A DNA stretch of 64,000 nucleotides from an uncultured Oscillospiraceae bacterium. Lineage in GTDB: Bacteria; Bacillota; Clostridia; Oscillospirales; Acutalibacteraceae. This document shows positions 16,545 through 26,102 of this stretch, in pieces. Made by a program: the position numbers and the translations under genes. The stretch lies in the NCBI GenBank assembly GCA_900540275.1, contig UQFO01000002.1, positions 1 to 64,000 of the forward strand. Direction: 5' to 3'. The notes below the pieces were generated by a model that saw only the letters and a list, made by a program, of their open reading frames with translations, did no database searches and had not been told where the DNA came from. Position 1 is the stretch's first letter. The number at the start of each line of letters is the position of its first letter.

Positions 16545-18593
16545 ATGAAAAGCTGGTCTGTAGCACAATTGAATAAAGAGGCGGCGCAAAGCCTTGCGAA
16601 AGACTTTTCCCTGCCGCCTGTCGCCGCGATGCTCCTGCAAATCCGCGGGGTGGAGCAGCCCGAGGAGGTCATGCAGTTTTTGGGAGACGACGCGGATTTT
16701 TCCGACCCGTTCCTCATGGCGGACATGGACAAAGCGGTGGCCCGCATCGAAAAGGCAATCGAAGGCTTTGAAAAAATCTGCGTTTACGGCGATTACGACG
16801 CGGACGGCGTCACGTCGACAGCGCTCTTATACTCCTACCTTGAGGGGCGCGGCGCGGACGTAAGCTATTATATCCCGTCGCGCGAGGCGGAGGGCTACGG
16901 CATGAATATGGCTGCCGTGGAAAAAATGCGCGAACAGGGCGTACAGCTTATTATCACGGTGGACAACGGGATTTCCGCGGCGGATGAAATCGCCTATGCG
17001 AATACGCTCGGCATCGACACAGTCGTAACCGACCACCATAAGCCGCCCGAAACCCTGCCGGACGCCTGCGCGCTTGTCGACCCGCACCGCGCGGACTGTG
17101 AAAGCCCGTGCAAGGAGCTGTGCGGCGTGGGCGTTGCGTTCAAGCTGGTTATGGCGCTTGAGGACGGCGACCTCGATATAGACGGGCTGTTGTTCCAATA
17201 CGCCGATTTGGCGGCGCTGGGCACCATTGGCGACGTCGTCCCCTTAACAGGTGAAAACAGGATTTTTGTAAAATGCGGCCTTTCGCTTCTGCGCGACAGC
17301 AGCAGGGAAGGCATTTGCGCAATGCTTGAGGACGCTGCGATTACGCCGTCAAAGCTTTCCGCCGGCAAGGTCGCCTTTACGCTCGTTCCGCGCATCAACG
17401 CGTGCGGCAGGCTTGCGTTATCCCAGAAGTCTGTGCAGCTGCTTTTGACGAACGACAAGGAGCTCGCGCAGGAAACGGCGCAGGAGCTTGGGCGAGACAA
17501 CGCCGAGCGCCAGCAGATTGAACGCGATATTTTAAAAACCATTGAAGAGGAGCTCACACGCAGTCCCGCTATTCGGCGCGACAGGGTAATCGTCGTCGAT
17601 GGTGAAGGCTGGCATCCCGGCGTGATTGGTATCGTCGCCGCGCGCATAAAAGAGCTTTACGGAAAGCCCGCGCTTGTTCTGTCCCGCGACGGGGACACCG
17701 CGAAGGGCTCCGGCCGCAGCATCAAGGGCTTTTCCCTGATCGACGCGGTCAGCGCCTGCTCTGAATACCTGGCGTATTTCGGCGGGCATCCGATGGCGGC
17801 CGGGCTTACGATGCCGTCAGGCCAAATCGGCGCGTTTCGCGCCGCTATCAACGAATACGCAAAAAAACAAGGGGAAATGCCGCAGCCAACGCTCGAAATC
17901 GACCTCAAATTAAACCCCGCGTTTTTGTCAACAGATATTGTCAGCCAGACCGCGCTGTTAGAGCCGTACGGCGCGGGCAACCCGTCGCCGCTGTTCGGCC
18001 TGTATAATATGGTATTAAAGGGGATTAAGCCGGTCGGCGCAAATAAGCACCTGCGTCTTACGTTCTCCCGCGGGGATACAAGTGTCACGGCGATGCGCTT
18101 TTCCTGCACGCCGGAAGAATTCCCCTATAGTGCGGGCGACGTGCTCGACCTTGCCGTCACGACGGATTTGAACGAATACAACGGCACGGTATCCCTTAGC
18201 GTTATCATACGCGACATGAAATTAAGCTTCGCGGACAACGGGAAAATGATAGCGGACGGCTGCCTGTTTGAAGCGCTTATGCGGGGGGAAAGCCTGACAC
18301 GGCGGCAGATGGAATACATACGGCCCGTCAGGGAAGAATTTGCATATGTGTACCGTTTTTTAAAAACGGCGCAGTCCTGGGATTATGGGCTCGACGTTTT
18401 ATGCTGCCGGCTGCAGCGGGAATCCATCCATTACGGAAAGCTGCTTGTCATATTAACCGCGATGCGCGAGCTTTCGCTCATTGAATTTGAAGAGGGCGCC
18501 GATACCGCGTGCCATATCAGGGTGCTGCCCGCGGGCGGCAAGGTCGATTTAAGCGCCGCCCCCATCATTATGCGCATGGACCAAATGCAGTGA
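16545..18593 (+). CDS. recJ: Single-stranded-DNA-specific exonuclease RecJ
   Basis: A 682-residue DHH-superfamily 5'-3' exonuclease. Motifs: YGDYDADGVTS with Asp83/85/87, TDHHKP with Asp163-His164-His165, and the DHHA1-type segment GIVAARIKE ... GSGRSIKGFSL ... YFGGHPMAAG. A C-terminal OB-like domain and an extra tail follow, longer than in E. coli RecJ (577) and shorter than in B. subtilis (about 786). It is the last gene of the repair/isoprenoid string, just before relA. Confidence 0.95.
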   Translation: MKSWSVAQLNKEAAQSLAKDFSLPPVAAMLLQIRGVEQPEEVMQFLGDDADFSDPFLMADMDKAVARIEKAIEGFEKICVYGDYDADGVTSTALLYSYLEGRGADVSYYIPSREAEGYGMNMAAVEKMREQGVQLIITVDNGISAADEIAYANTLGIDTVVTDHHKPPETLPDACALVDPHRADCESPCKELCGVGVAFKLVMALEDGDLDIDGLLFQYADLAALGTIGDVVPLTGENRIFVKCGLSLLRDSSREGICAMLEDAAITPSKLSAGKVAFTLVPRINACGRLALSQKSVQLLLTNDKELAQETAQELGRDNAERQQIERDILKTIEEELTRSPAIRRDRVIVVDGEGWHPGVIGIVAARIKELYGKPALVLSRDGDTAKGSGRSIKGFSLIDAVSACSEYLAYFGGHPMAAGLTMPSGQIGAFRAAINEYAKKQGEMPQPTLEIDLKLNPAFLSTDIVSQTALLEPYGAGNPSPLFGLYNMVLKGIKPVGANKHLRLTFSRGDTSVTAMRFSCTPEEFPYSAGDVLDLAVTTDLNEYNGTVSLSVIIRDMKLSFADNGKMIADGCLFEALMRGESLTRRQMEYIRPVREEFAYVYRFLKTAQSWDYGLDVLCCRLQRESIHYGKLLVILTAMRELSLIEFEEGADTACHIRVLPAGGKVDLSAAPIIMRMDQMQ

Positions 18594-18632
18594 TTTTAAT
18601 GACTTTAACATATTCGGAGAGGTAGGTTTACA

Positions 18633-20813
18633 ATGCCGGAGAACACCGTACATTATCAGGACTATGAAACCCTTGTGGAGATGCTCAGGAAAAGCGACCA
18701 AACGTTCAATATGGAGCTTATCGACAAGGCATACCGGCTTGCGGAAAAAGCGCACGGCAGCCAGCTGCGCGTGTCCGGCGTGCCGTATATCCTGCATCCA
18801 ACCTCGGTCGCCTGTATTCTGGTTGACCTGGGAATGGATACGGAATCGGTAGCGGCTGCGCTTCTGCACGACGTGGTGGAGGACACAGACGTTACATTGG
18901 AGGAGATATCGAAGGATTTCGGGCCTGAAATCGCCCACTTGATTGACGGCGTGACCAAGCTGCGCAAAATCCCGTTTTCATCGAGGGAACAGCAGCAGGC
19001 AGAAAACATACGCAAGATGCTCATGGCCATGGCGGACGATATCCGCGTCATTATCATCAAGCTTGCCGACCGCCTGAACAATATGCGCACCATCGACTGC
19101 AAGGCGGAGCAAAAGCGCAGGGACACTGCGCTTGAAACGATGGAATACTACGCGCCGATTGCAAACCGGCTCGGCATCCGCGCGATGAAGGAGGAGATGG
19201 AGGACCTCTCTATCCGTTATCTTGACCCGGTGGGCTACTGTGAAATCGAGCACGCGCTCGCCCTGAGCAAATCTGAGCGCGACAAGTTCATTTCCACCAT
19301 CAAGGAGGAAATCGTCTCCCGTACAAAGGGCACCATACCGAACGTATATGTCGAGGGAAGGGTCAAGAGTATCAACGGCATTTACCGCAAAACCTATATG
19401 AAGGGAAAAACCATCGAGCAGATTTTCGACATCTTCGCGGTGCGCGTCATCGTCAATACCGTGAACGACTGCTACAATGTGCTCGGCATTATACACGATA
19501 TTTTCCAGCCGCTCCCGAACCGCTTCAAGGACTATATTTCCACGCCCAAGCCGAATATGTACCAGTCGCTCCATACGACGGTTATCGGCAAGGAGGGCAT
19601 TCCCTTTGAGGTGCAAATCCGTACATGGGAAATGCACCATACCGCTGAATACGGCATCGCGGCGCACTGGAAATACAAGCTCGGCCTCTCGAAAAAGGAT
19701 TCCATGGAAGATAAGGTCTCTTGGATACGCAGGATGCTTGAAAACCAGGCGGACGACGACGCGACCGATTTGCTGCGCAACATCAAAACAGATTTGGCCT
19801 CGGAGGAGGTATATGTCCTCACGCCGAAGGGGGACGTTCTAACCCTGCCGCTCGGCTCGACCGTCATCGACGTTGCGTACAACATCCACTCCGCCGTTGG
19901 CAACCGCATGACAGGGGCACGCGTCGACGGCAAAATCGTGCCAATCGATTATAAGGTGAAAACTGGCGAAATCGTTGAAATCCTTACGAGGAAAGAGGGC
20001 GGGAACCCCAACCGCGACTGGCTTAAAATCGTGAAAACAAGCGAAGCCAGGAGTAAAATACGCCAATGGTTTAAAAAAGAAAAGCGCGAGGAAAACATAG
20101 CGGAGGGCAAGGCGGAGCTTGAACGCGAATTCAAGCACGCGGGAATCCAGCTCACGGAAAAAGAGATGGCTGAATTCCTTTCCACTGTTTTGCGCAAACA
20201 GCATTTTGCGACAAACGACGACCTGTTCGCGGCAATTGGCTACGGCGGCGTACAGCTGTGGAAAATCATGCCGCGCGTCAAGGAGGAGTACGCAAAGCGC
20301 AACGCGCCTGTTGAGGAGAACCCGCAGCCAGTGCAAAAGGAGGCGCCTCCGAAGCGCCGGGTCAGCAGCGGCGTCATTGTCGAAGGCGTGGACGATATGC
20401 TCATTAAGTTTTCAAAGTGCTGCAACCCGCTGCCGGGCGACGACATCGTCGGGTTTATCACACGCGGGTTCGGTGTTTCCATCCATAAAAGGTCATGCGT
20501 AAACGTACCGAAAAACATGGAGGAATGCGAAGACCCCCACCGCTGGGTCAAGGCTGTATGGGCGGGCGAGGTGCACGAAAGCTTCCAGGCGACGCTCAAT
20601 CTCGTGGCGTCCGACCGCACGGGCCTGCTTGCGGACGTTACCATCCAGCTTTACAATATGCATATCTTTATCAATAATTCCGAATCACGCACGGCGAAAA
20701 ACGGGCAGGCAATCCTGCGTTTTTCCATTACGGTCAACGGCAAGGAGCATCTGCAGATGGTGATTGACAAGCTTATGGCGATTAACGGCGTGCTTTCAGT
20801 CGCCAGGGTATAA
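18633..20813 (+). CDS. relA: Bifunctional (p)ppGpp synthetase/hydrolase
   Basis: A 726-residue RSH protein of the stringent response. The hydrolase HD domain is intact (HPTSVA and LLHDVVED with His79-Asp80), the synthetase domain has RVKSINGIYRKTYMKG and YQSLHTTVIG, the TGS domain begins EVYVLTPKGDVLTLPLGST, and an ACT domain ends the protein. The intact HD motif suggests both synthesis and breakdown of the alarmone. In many clostridia the next gene is dtd; here about 1.1 kb with an orphan gene intervenes. Confidence 0.96.
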   Translation: MPENTVHYQDYETLVEMLRKSDQTFNMELIDKAYRLAEKAHGSQLRVSGVPYILHPTSVACILVDLGMDTESVAAALLHDVVEDTDVTLEEISKDFGPEIAHLIDGVTKLRKIPFSSREQQQAENIRKMLMAMADDIRVIIIKLADRLNNMRTIDCKAEQKRRDTALETMEYYAPIANRLGIRAMKEEMEDLSIRYLDPVGYCEIEHALALSKSERDKFISTIKEEIVSRTKGTIPNVYVEGRVKSINGIYRKTYMKGKTIEQIFDIFAVRVIVNTVNDCYNVLGIIHDIFQPLPNRFKDYISTPKPNMYQSLHTTVIGKEGIPFEVQIRTWEMHHTAEYGIAAHWKYKLGLSKKDSMEDKVSWIRRMLENQADDDATDLLRNIKTDLASEEVYVLTPKGDVLTLPLGSTVIDVAYNIHSAVGNRMTGARVDGKIVPIDYKVKTGEIVEILTRKEGGNPNRDWLKIVKTSEARSKIRQWFKKEKREENIAEGKAELEREFKHAGIQLTEKEMAEFLSTVLRKQHFATNDDLFAAIGYGGVQLWKIMPRVKEEYAKRNAPVEENPQPVQKEAPPKRRVSSGVIVEGVDDMLIKFSKCCNPLPGDDIVGFITRGFGVSIHKRSCVNVPKNMEECEDPHRWVKAVWAGEVHESFQATLNLVASDRTGLLADVTIQLYNMHIFINNSESRTAKNGQAILRFSITVNGKEHLQMVIDKLMAINGVLSVARV

Positions 20814-20820
20814 TAAAATA

Positions 20821-20838
20821 AGGCCGTGCAGGCGGCCT
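20821..20838 (+). terminator. Possible weak terminator hairpin after relA
   Basis: AGGCCG-TGCAGG-CGGCCT forms a 6-bp GC stem 7 bases after the relA stop. No T-run follows, so termination is doubtful. Confidence 0.35.
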
Positions 20839-20880
20839 CCAAATACAAATAGACGCAATCGATTATAAAGGATAAATTAT

Positions 20881-21753
20881 ATGGAGCATGTAATCAAGTG
20901 GCTTCTCGAGGATGAAACCCCTGAAGTGAAATACCGTACGATGACCGAGCTGCTGGGTATGCCGAAAGACGGGCCGGAGGTAAGAAAGGCTCATGAAAAT
21001 TTATTAAGCTCGAACAGTCTTGGGCTGGTTATGGATAAATTCAAGCTAAATAAAAAGTGGGAGGATATCAACGCTTTATTAGCGCTCACGGAGTTTGGCC
21101 TTAATCGTGAAGACGTACCAGTTGATGACTATGTCGGCCGTGCCATCAAAAATTTGAATTTGAGCATGAAGTGTGCAAAAATATTGCTGCTTAGGAATTT
21201 GGTATCGCTGGGGTATTACGGGCATCCCTGGGTGCAGGAGCAAATACCACTTGTTTTTTCTGCGATACGGCAAGACGGCACGCTTCGATGTTTGGACAAA
21301 ACCAAGAAAACAAACGACTCCAGGCTGCCGGATATGGGCTGCTACAGGCAGACTACCACCTGCCTTTTACTCGCGGCAGAGCTGAAAAAGGCAGGCGTGG
21401 CCCTGCCGCAATTTGAGCCGTTGGTTAATTTTTATATCGGCCGCAATGTCATTTTCCGTTCTGATACCCCTGAAAAGGTAATTATCAAAGATATGGCGGG
21501 AACATTTTATCCGATTGACCATGTACACATGGGGTTACAGATGATTATGTATGGGCTTTCGGTTCTTGGCGGGGCGGACCATCCGAACTGTGAAAAAGCA
21601 TGGGCGCTGCTGGAAGGCAAAAAAGATAACGAGGGGAAATATATCCTTACAGAATCTTTCAGGGAGCCTTATTTCAATGCGGGCATGGCGGGCAAGCCGA
21701 ATAAATGGGTAACGCTGTATGTCCTGCTTTCAAAAAAGTATCGGACAAGCTGA
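20881..21753 (+). CDS. Orphan protein with helical-repeat look
   Basis: A 290-residue soluble protein that I do not assign to a known function. It starts VIKWLLEDETPEVKYRTMTELL, a pattern seen in clostridial proteins with all-helical toroid or HEAT-like folds. A GCYRQTTTCLLLAAELKK segment and a Cys/Trp-containing C-terminus are notable. Codon and base use look more AT-rich than the neighbours (estimate by eye). It lies between relA and dtd, adjacent in many relatives, which suggests insertion by transfer. AAAGGATAAATTAT precedes the ATG. Confidence 0.75.
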   Translation: MEHVIKWLLEDETPEVKYRTMTELLGMPKDGPEVRKAHENLLSSNSLGLVMDKFKLNKKWEDINALLALTEFGLNREDVPVDDYVGRAIKNLNLSMKCAKILLLRNLVSLGYYGHPWVQEQIPLVFSAIRQDGTLRCLDKTKKTNDSRLPDMGCYRQTTTCLLLAAELKKAGVALPQFEPLVNFYIGRNVIFRSDTPEKVIIKDMAGTFYPIDHVHMGLQMIMYGLSVLGGADHPNCEKAWALLEGKKDNEGKYILTESFREPYFNAGMAGKPNKWVTLYVLLSKKYRTS

Positions 21754-21761
21754 GTTTTGCT

Positions 21762-21884
21762 ATGGGCTTAGGCAGGGCGTTCAAACATGCAGGGAGAAAT
21801 CGCGGTTTGATGCGATGGGCAATCCGCCATATGCTTTTTAAGCACGGATGGGGAATCGAGCATAGGCCGGCAAAAGAAATATAA
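21762..21884 (+). CDS. Possible 40-residue basic protein
   Basis: An ORF beginning MGLGRAFKHAGRNRG and ending HGWGIEHRPAKEI, strongly basic with a hydrophobic patch (MLFK). It begins 9 bases after the orphan gene and has no clear ribosome binding site. It may be a genuine small companion gene, or the displaced tail of a longer ancestral protein. Low certainty. Confidence 0.3.
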   Translation: MGLGRAFKHAGRNRGLMRWAIRHMLFKHGWGIEHRPAKEI

Positions 21885-21931
21885 GAAAAAATCAAATGCA
21901 GGTTTGCCTGTATTTTGGAAAGGATATCAAT

Positions 21932-22387
21932 ATGAAGGCAGTCATACAGCGCGCCGCGAACGCCAGTGTGGCGGTAGACGGCGTTACCGCCGGAGAAATC
22001 GGGCGGGGCTTTTTAATCCTGCTTGGCGTGGAGGACGGCGACACGCCGCGTGACGCGGAGGTTTTGGCCGCGAAAATATCCGGCCTGCGCATATTCAAGG
22101 ACAGGAACGATAAAATGAACCTTGCGCTTTGCGACATCGGCGGCGGCGCGCTCGTTATTTCGAATTTTACGCTCTGTGCCGACTGCCGCAAGGGCAGAAG
22201 GCCGAACTTTATCGCCGCCGCGAAGCCGCCGCTTGCTGAGGAGCTTTATGAGTATTTCTGCAAACGCCTAAAAGGCAATGGGATAACGCAGGTAGAAAAG
22301 GGCGTGTTCGGCGCGGATATGAAGGTATCTCTTCTAAACGACGGCCCCGTGACCGTCATCATCGATTCAAAGGAGCTGAAGCATTAA
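21932..22387 (+). CDS. dtd: D-aminoacyl-tRNA deacylase
   Basis: Hydrolyses D-amino acids (and glycine) mischarged onto tRNA. The 151-residue protein starts MKAVIQRAANASVAVDG and carries the family motifs SNFTLCADCRKGRRPNF (usual form SQFTLxADxxKGxRPSF) and the cis-Gly-Pro region NDGPVTVIID. The ATG at 21932 has GGAAAGGAT upstream; the frame open from 21896 is not needed. It is followed without gap by the MBL gene. Confidence 0.95.
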   Translation: MKAVIQRAANASVAVDGVTAGEIGRGFLILLGVEDGDTPRDAEVLAAKISGLRIFKDRNDKMNLALCDIGGGALVISNFTLCADCRKGRRPNFIAAAKPPLAEELYEYFCKRLKGNGITQVEKGVFGADMKVSLLNDGPVTVIIDSKELKH

Positions 22388-23035
22388 ATGCTGCAAATAG
22401 AACGCTTTATCGTGAGCATCATGCAAACCAACTGCTATTTTGTTACGGACAAAGCCTCGGGGTTTTGCGCCGTCGTTGACCCTGGCGCGTATACGCCGGG
22501 GCTTACGCAGAAAATAGAAGAGGCGGGCGGAAGGCTAAAATACGTACTGCTCACGCACGGCCACTTCGACCATATCGGCAAGGCTGACGAAATCAGGAAG
22601 CAGACGGGCGCAAAAATCGTCATCGGCGCGGACGAAGAGGAATTCCTGCGCAACAACGATTTGAACCTGTCCATCATGGTCACGCCTATGGGCTTTGACG
22701 CGTTCGATGCCGATATACTGCTCGGGGAAAACGGGACTGTAAGCCTCGGGGAGACAGAGTTCCGGCTGATAAAAACGCCGGGCCACACGAAGGGCGGCGC
22801 GTGCTATATCGCAGGCGATGTAATTTTCACGGGTGACACGCTGATGAAGGAAACTGTCGGACGGACTGATTTTCCGACCGGCAGCTATAAGGAAATGATG
22901 GAGTCCCTGAAAAAGCTTGGCGCTTTAGAGGGCGACTATACCGTTTACCCCGGACACGACGACAAGACGACCTTGCAGCACGAGCGTGAAAACAACGTTT
23001 ATATGGGGAACATGACGTATGAAGATTTTGATTGA
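22388..23035 (+). CDS. MBL-fold hydrolase, glyoxalase II-like
   Basis: A 215-residue metallo-beta-lactamase-fold enzyme. The dinuclear metal site is visible as THGHFDH (His57, His59, Asp61, His62), TPGHTKGG, FTGDTL and the final YPGHDD. Proteins of this size in this position are annotated as hydroxyacylglutathione hydrolase-like; the actual substrate is not known. The ATG directly follows the dtd stop, and its end overlaps hemZ by 17 bases, so it is co-translated with both. Confidence 0.9.
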   Translation: MLQIERFIVSIMQTNCYFVTDKASGFCAVVDPGAYTPGLTQKIEEAGGRLKYVLLTHGHFDHIGKADEIRKQTGAKIVIGADEEEFLRNNDLNLSIMVTPMGFDAFDADILLGENGTVSLGETEFRLIKTPGHTKGGACYIAGDVIFTGDTLMKETVGRTDFPTGSYKEMMESLKKLGALEGDYTVYPGHDDKTTLQHERENNVYMGNMTYEDFD

Positions 23036-24509
23036 TAGCCATCCGTTTCATTACGAGGTGGAAAATCTTACGCGCCTTTTCTTCCCAAATGAAAAGCTTG
23101 AGGTTATAAAAACAGCGGAAAACTGCGGGGCCGCGCCGTATGAAGAACCATACGTGATTACACGGCGTGAAGAAACGGGCAATACCGCGAAGCTGACAGC
23201 CTCTGTTTCCTTTGGCAGCTATAAAAAATCGTCGTCGGCACAGGTGCCGTGCGATGCGCCCGATTACGATAAATCGTGCGAGCGGTGCCTGGCGATATTG
23301 CTTTTCAGATTGCTGTCGGAATATACGGGTATCACCCCGCCGTGGGGTATATTAACGGGCGTGCGCCCTGTAAAGCTGTTCCGCTCGCTTGCGCGGCGCT
23401 ACGGCAGGGAGGCGGCGCGTGTTTATTTCGAGGATATCCTGCTCGTGTCGAAGGAAAAGACGAACCTGGCGTATGTGACGGAATCGAACGAGCAGAAAAT
23501 ATTGGAGCGGTCCGGCAAGGATTCCTTCAGCCTTTACATCTCAATCCCGTTCTGCCCAACGCGGTGCAGCTACTGCTCGTTTGTATCCCAGACGATTGAA
23601 CGGGCCCAGGAGCTGATAGAGCCGTATACGGAGCTTTTATGCAGGGAGCTTGCATATACGGGCGCGCTTGCCAAAAAGCTCGGCCTGCGGCTCGAAACGG
23701 TCTACATGGGCGGCGGTACGCCAACGACGCTTAGCGCAAATCAGCTGGAAAGGGTGCTCGGCACGGTCGGGGACTCCTTCGACTTATCCGCCTGCCGGGA
23801 ATTTACCGTCGAGGCCGGGCGGCCGGACACCATCGATATGCAAAAGCTGGAAGCAATCAAAAGCTGTGGCTGCGGGCGCATCAGTATCAACCCGCAGACA
23901 TTGAACGACGGCGTGCTCCGGCGCATAGGCAGGAAGCACACCGCACAGCAGGCAATCGACGCGTTCCAGCTTGCAAGGCAGGCGGGCTTTACACATATCA
24001 ATACCGACCTTATCGCGGGGCTGCCGCAGGAGACATTTGAGAGCTTTCAGGAAACGCTGCAAAAGATTTTGGCGCTTTCCCCCGAAAGCGTTACCATACA
24101 TACGCTTTCCCTGAAAAAATCGTCCCATCTGACGGGGCAGGGGCTTGAAATCCAGCGCGAGGACGCAAAGCGGGCGGCAAAAATGCACCGGCTCTGCAAG
24201 GAGCTGCTTCCCGACAGCGGGTATTTTCCCTATTACCTCTACAGGCAGAGCCGTATGGTCGGAAACCTTGAAAACGTGGGCTGGTCTATAAAGAACCACG
24301 AAGGGCTGTACAACGTTTATGTCATGGACGAAACCCATACGATATTCGGCTGCGGCGCGGGGGCCGTAACCAAGCTCAAGCAGCCGGGCGGTGATTTCCT
24401 GGAACGTATATTCAACTTTAAATATCCATATGAATATATCAGCCGGTACGACGAAATGCTACGCCGCAAGGAAAGGGCAGAGGCTTTTTATGAGCAGTAT
24501 ACCAAATAG
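23019..24509 (+). CDS. hemZ: Coproporphyrinogen dehydrogenase HemZ (radical SAM)
   Basis: A 496-residue radical-SAM enzyme of the oxygen-independent coproporphyrinogen oxidase group. The 4Fe-4S site is CPTRCSYC (Cys179, Cys183, Cys186), followed by MGGGTPTTL and the HemN-type INPQTLNDGVLRRIGRKHT. The roughly 170-residue N-terminal extension with RLLSEYTGITPPWGILTGVRP is characteristic of HemZ. No other haem genes are present here, so the physiological role may differ from haem synthesis. Confidence 0.92.
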   Translation: MKILIDSHPFHYEVENLTRLFFPNEKLEVIKTAENCGAAPYEEPYVITRREETGNTAKLTASVSFGSYKKSSSAQVPCDAPDYDKSCERCLAILLFRLLSEYTGITPPWGILTGVRPVKLFRSLARRYGREAARVYFEDILLVSKEKTNLAYVTESNEQKILERSGKDSFSLYISIPFCPTRCSYCSFVSQTIERAQELIEPYTELLCRELAYTGALAKKLGLRLETVYMGGGTPTTLSANQLERVLGTVGDSFDLSACREFTVEAGRPDTIDMQKLEAIKSCGCGRISINPQTLNDGVLRRIGRKHTAQQAIDAFQLARQAGFTHINTDLIAGLPQETFESFQETLQKILALSPESVTIHTLSLKKSSHLTGQGLEIQREDAKRAAKMHRLCKELLPDSGYFPYYLYRQSRMVGNLENVGWSIKNHEGLYNVYVMDETHTIFGCGAGAVTKLKQPGGDFLERIFNFKYPYEYISRYDEMLRRKERAEAFYEQYTK

Positions 24510-25455
24510 CTACCATCATTACGTGACCAGCGCGCTGCAAATCAACGACGCGGCCCAAAACGGGGCGCCTGATTTTGTGATGCAGGTGGAAGAGGAATAC
24601 CACAAGGACGTCGCTTATATCGCGAAGCAGATTTTAAACCCCGAAAACCGGTGCAGGATTGTCATGCTGACAGGCCCTTCCGCCAGCGGAAAAACAACGA
24701 CCGCAAAGATTCTGGGCGATGAGCTCGAAAAGCTGGGCTCCGGCGCAATTATCATATCGCTCGACGATTTCTTCCTGGGCGAGGCGCGCACCGCGCCCGG
24801 CCGCGACGGCAAGCCGGACTATGAATCCGTCTATGCGCTCGACATCCCGCAGGTGCACAGCTGCATGTTCGACCTGATTCATTACGGCACCTGCAATATG
24901 CCGAAATTCAACTTCAATAAAAAACGGCCGCACGAGAAAAAAACGGTCATAACTTTGCCCCAGGGACATATAGCTATTATAGAGGGCCTGCACGCACTCA
25001 ATCCCATTTTTACAGACGAGCTCCACTGCCACGGGCTTTTAAAGCTTTATGTAAGCGTAAAGCAGGGAGTCGCCGCCTCAAACGGGAAGCTATTGCTCAG
25101 CGCGCAGGATATCCGTTTCCTGCGCCGGCTCGTGCGGGACTACAGCTACAGGAGGGCCGACCCGGAATTTACGTTCGATATCTGGCAGTCCGTCTGCGCT
25201 GGTGAAAAGAAGAATATTGCCCCGTACAAGAAGCATTCGGACTTTACGCTCAATACCATCCACCTGTACGAGCCCTGCGTCGTCGGGAAAAAGGCGTATC
25301 CGCTGCTGTCGCAGATAGAAGAGGAGAGCGTGCATTACGAAAAGGCGCGCAGGCTCATGGAAAGCATCGAGCGGTTTTCCCCGCTTGACGAAGCGCTTAT
25401 CCCGCGCACTTCTATGATACGCGAATTCATCGGCGGGGGCAGCTATAAATATTAA
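24490..25455 (+). CDS. Uridine kinase-like nucleoside kinase
   Basis: A 321-residue P-loop protein with Walker A GPSASGKT at 62-69, SLDDFF as the nucleoside-binding or Walker B region, and IAIIEGLHALNPIF, all as in the uridine kinase/phosphoribulokinase family. The 55-residue N-terminal extension and C-terminal domain are longer than in Udk proper (about 210). The same type of protein often carries a threonyl-tRNA-synthetase-like N-terminal part; that part is missing here. The ATG at 24490 overlaps hemZ by 20 bases. Confidence 0.85.
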   Translation: MSSIPNSYHHYVTSALQINDAAQNGAPDFVMQVEEEYHKDVAYIAKQILNPENRCRIVMLTGPSASGKTTTAKILGDELEKLGSGAIIISLDDFFLGEARTAPGRDGKPDYESVYALDIPQVHSCMFDLIHYGTCNMPKFNFNKKRPHEKKTVITLPQGHIAIIEGLHALNPIFTDELHCHGLLKLYVSVKQGVAASNGKLLLSAQDIRFLRRLVRDYSYRRADPEFTFDIWQSVCAGEKKNIAPYKKHSDFTLNTIHLYEPCVVGKKAYPLLSQIEEESVHYEKARRLMESIERFSPLDEALIPRTSMIREFIGGGSYKY

Positions 25456-25475
25456 ACCCAGTTCACAAGATGTTA

Positions 25476-25504
25476 TTGAAACTATTTGCACGCGGTGCTA
25501 TAAT
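25476..25504 (+). promoter_or_regulatory. Predicted sigma-A promoter
   Basis: TTGAAA at 25476-25481 and TATAAT at 25499-25504 with 17-bp spacing, 38 bp before the start of the zinc-ribbon gene. Confidence 0.7.
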
Positions 25505-25542
25505 GTTAAAAACGCCGTTACAAAACAAAGGAGATGTGTCTT

Positions 25543-26040
25543 ATGGGAATTTTTGACGATATCATGGTAAACGCAAAATCCGCCGCAAACGCAGTGGGGA
25601 AGAAAGCGGAGCAAATCGTGGATTTTTCCAAGCTGAAATACGCCGAAAGCGGCATAGAGAACGAAATTTCGCAGAAGCTTGGGGAGCTTGGCGGCTTTGT
25701 ATATGATTCGATGACCGCCGGGGAAATGGATAAAGCGCTTTTAGAGAAAAAGACCGCCGAGCTTACGGAGCTTTATCACCAGCTCGAAATGACGAGGGAA
25801 ATGATAGCGGCCTCCAAGAATAAAAAGTGCTGCAAGGCATGCGGCACATTGAACGACAAGGATTCACTGTTCTGCGGAAAGTGCGGCGCAAAACTCGAAG
25901 AAGACAGGAAAAGCGGAGAGCCAAAAGCAGATAACGCGGAGGCGCCGGCCCAGCCGGAGGAAACGCCGAAGCAGCAGGCGCCGGCCCAGCCGGACCTGCA
26001 GGTACTGGAACAGCCCCAGGACCCTCAAAAAGAGGAATAA
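25543..26040 (+). CDS. Zinc-ribbon protein with helical N-terminus
   Basis: A 165-residue protein of unknown function. Residues 1-92 are predicted helical, starting MGIFDDIMVNAKSAANAVGKK, a pattern shared by clostridial zinc-ribbon proteins. Residues 96-119 form a zinc ribbon with CKAC and CGKC (Cys97/100 and 111/114). The tail is Pro-, Glu- and Gln-rich, repeating PAQP, and probably disordered. The ATG at 25543 follows AAAGGAG. It has its own promoter and precedes the flippase gene. Confidence 0.8.
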   Translation: MGIFDDIMVNAKSAANAVGKKAEQIVDFSKLKYAESGIENEISQKLGELGGFVYDSMTAGEMDKALLEKKTAELTELYHQLEMTREMIAASKNKKCCKACGTLNDKDSLFCGKCGAKLEEDRKSGEPKADNAEAPAQPEETPKQQAPAQPDLQVLEQPQDPQKEE

Positions 26041-26049
26041 GCAGAAAAC

Positions 26050-26072
26050 CAGGCGGGGGAACACCCCGCCTG
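26050..26072 (+). terminator. GC-rich hairpin between zinc-ribbon and flippase genes
   Basis: CAGGCGGGG-GAACA-CCCCGCCTG is a perfect 9-bp stem. No T-run follows, so it may only partly terminate or may protect the upstream mRNA end. Confidence 0.45.
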
Positions 26073-26102
26073 TCATTATGAAGCTGAAAAGGTGGTGTTC
26101 CG

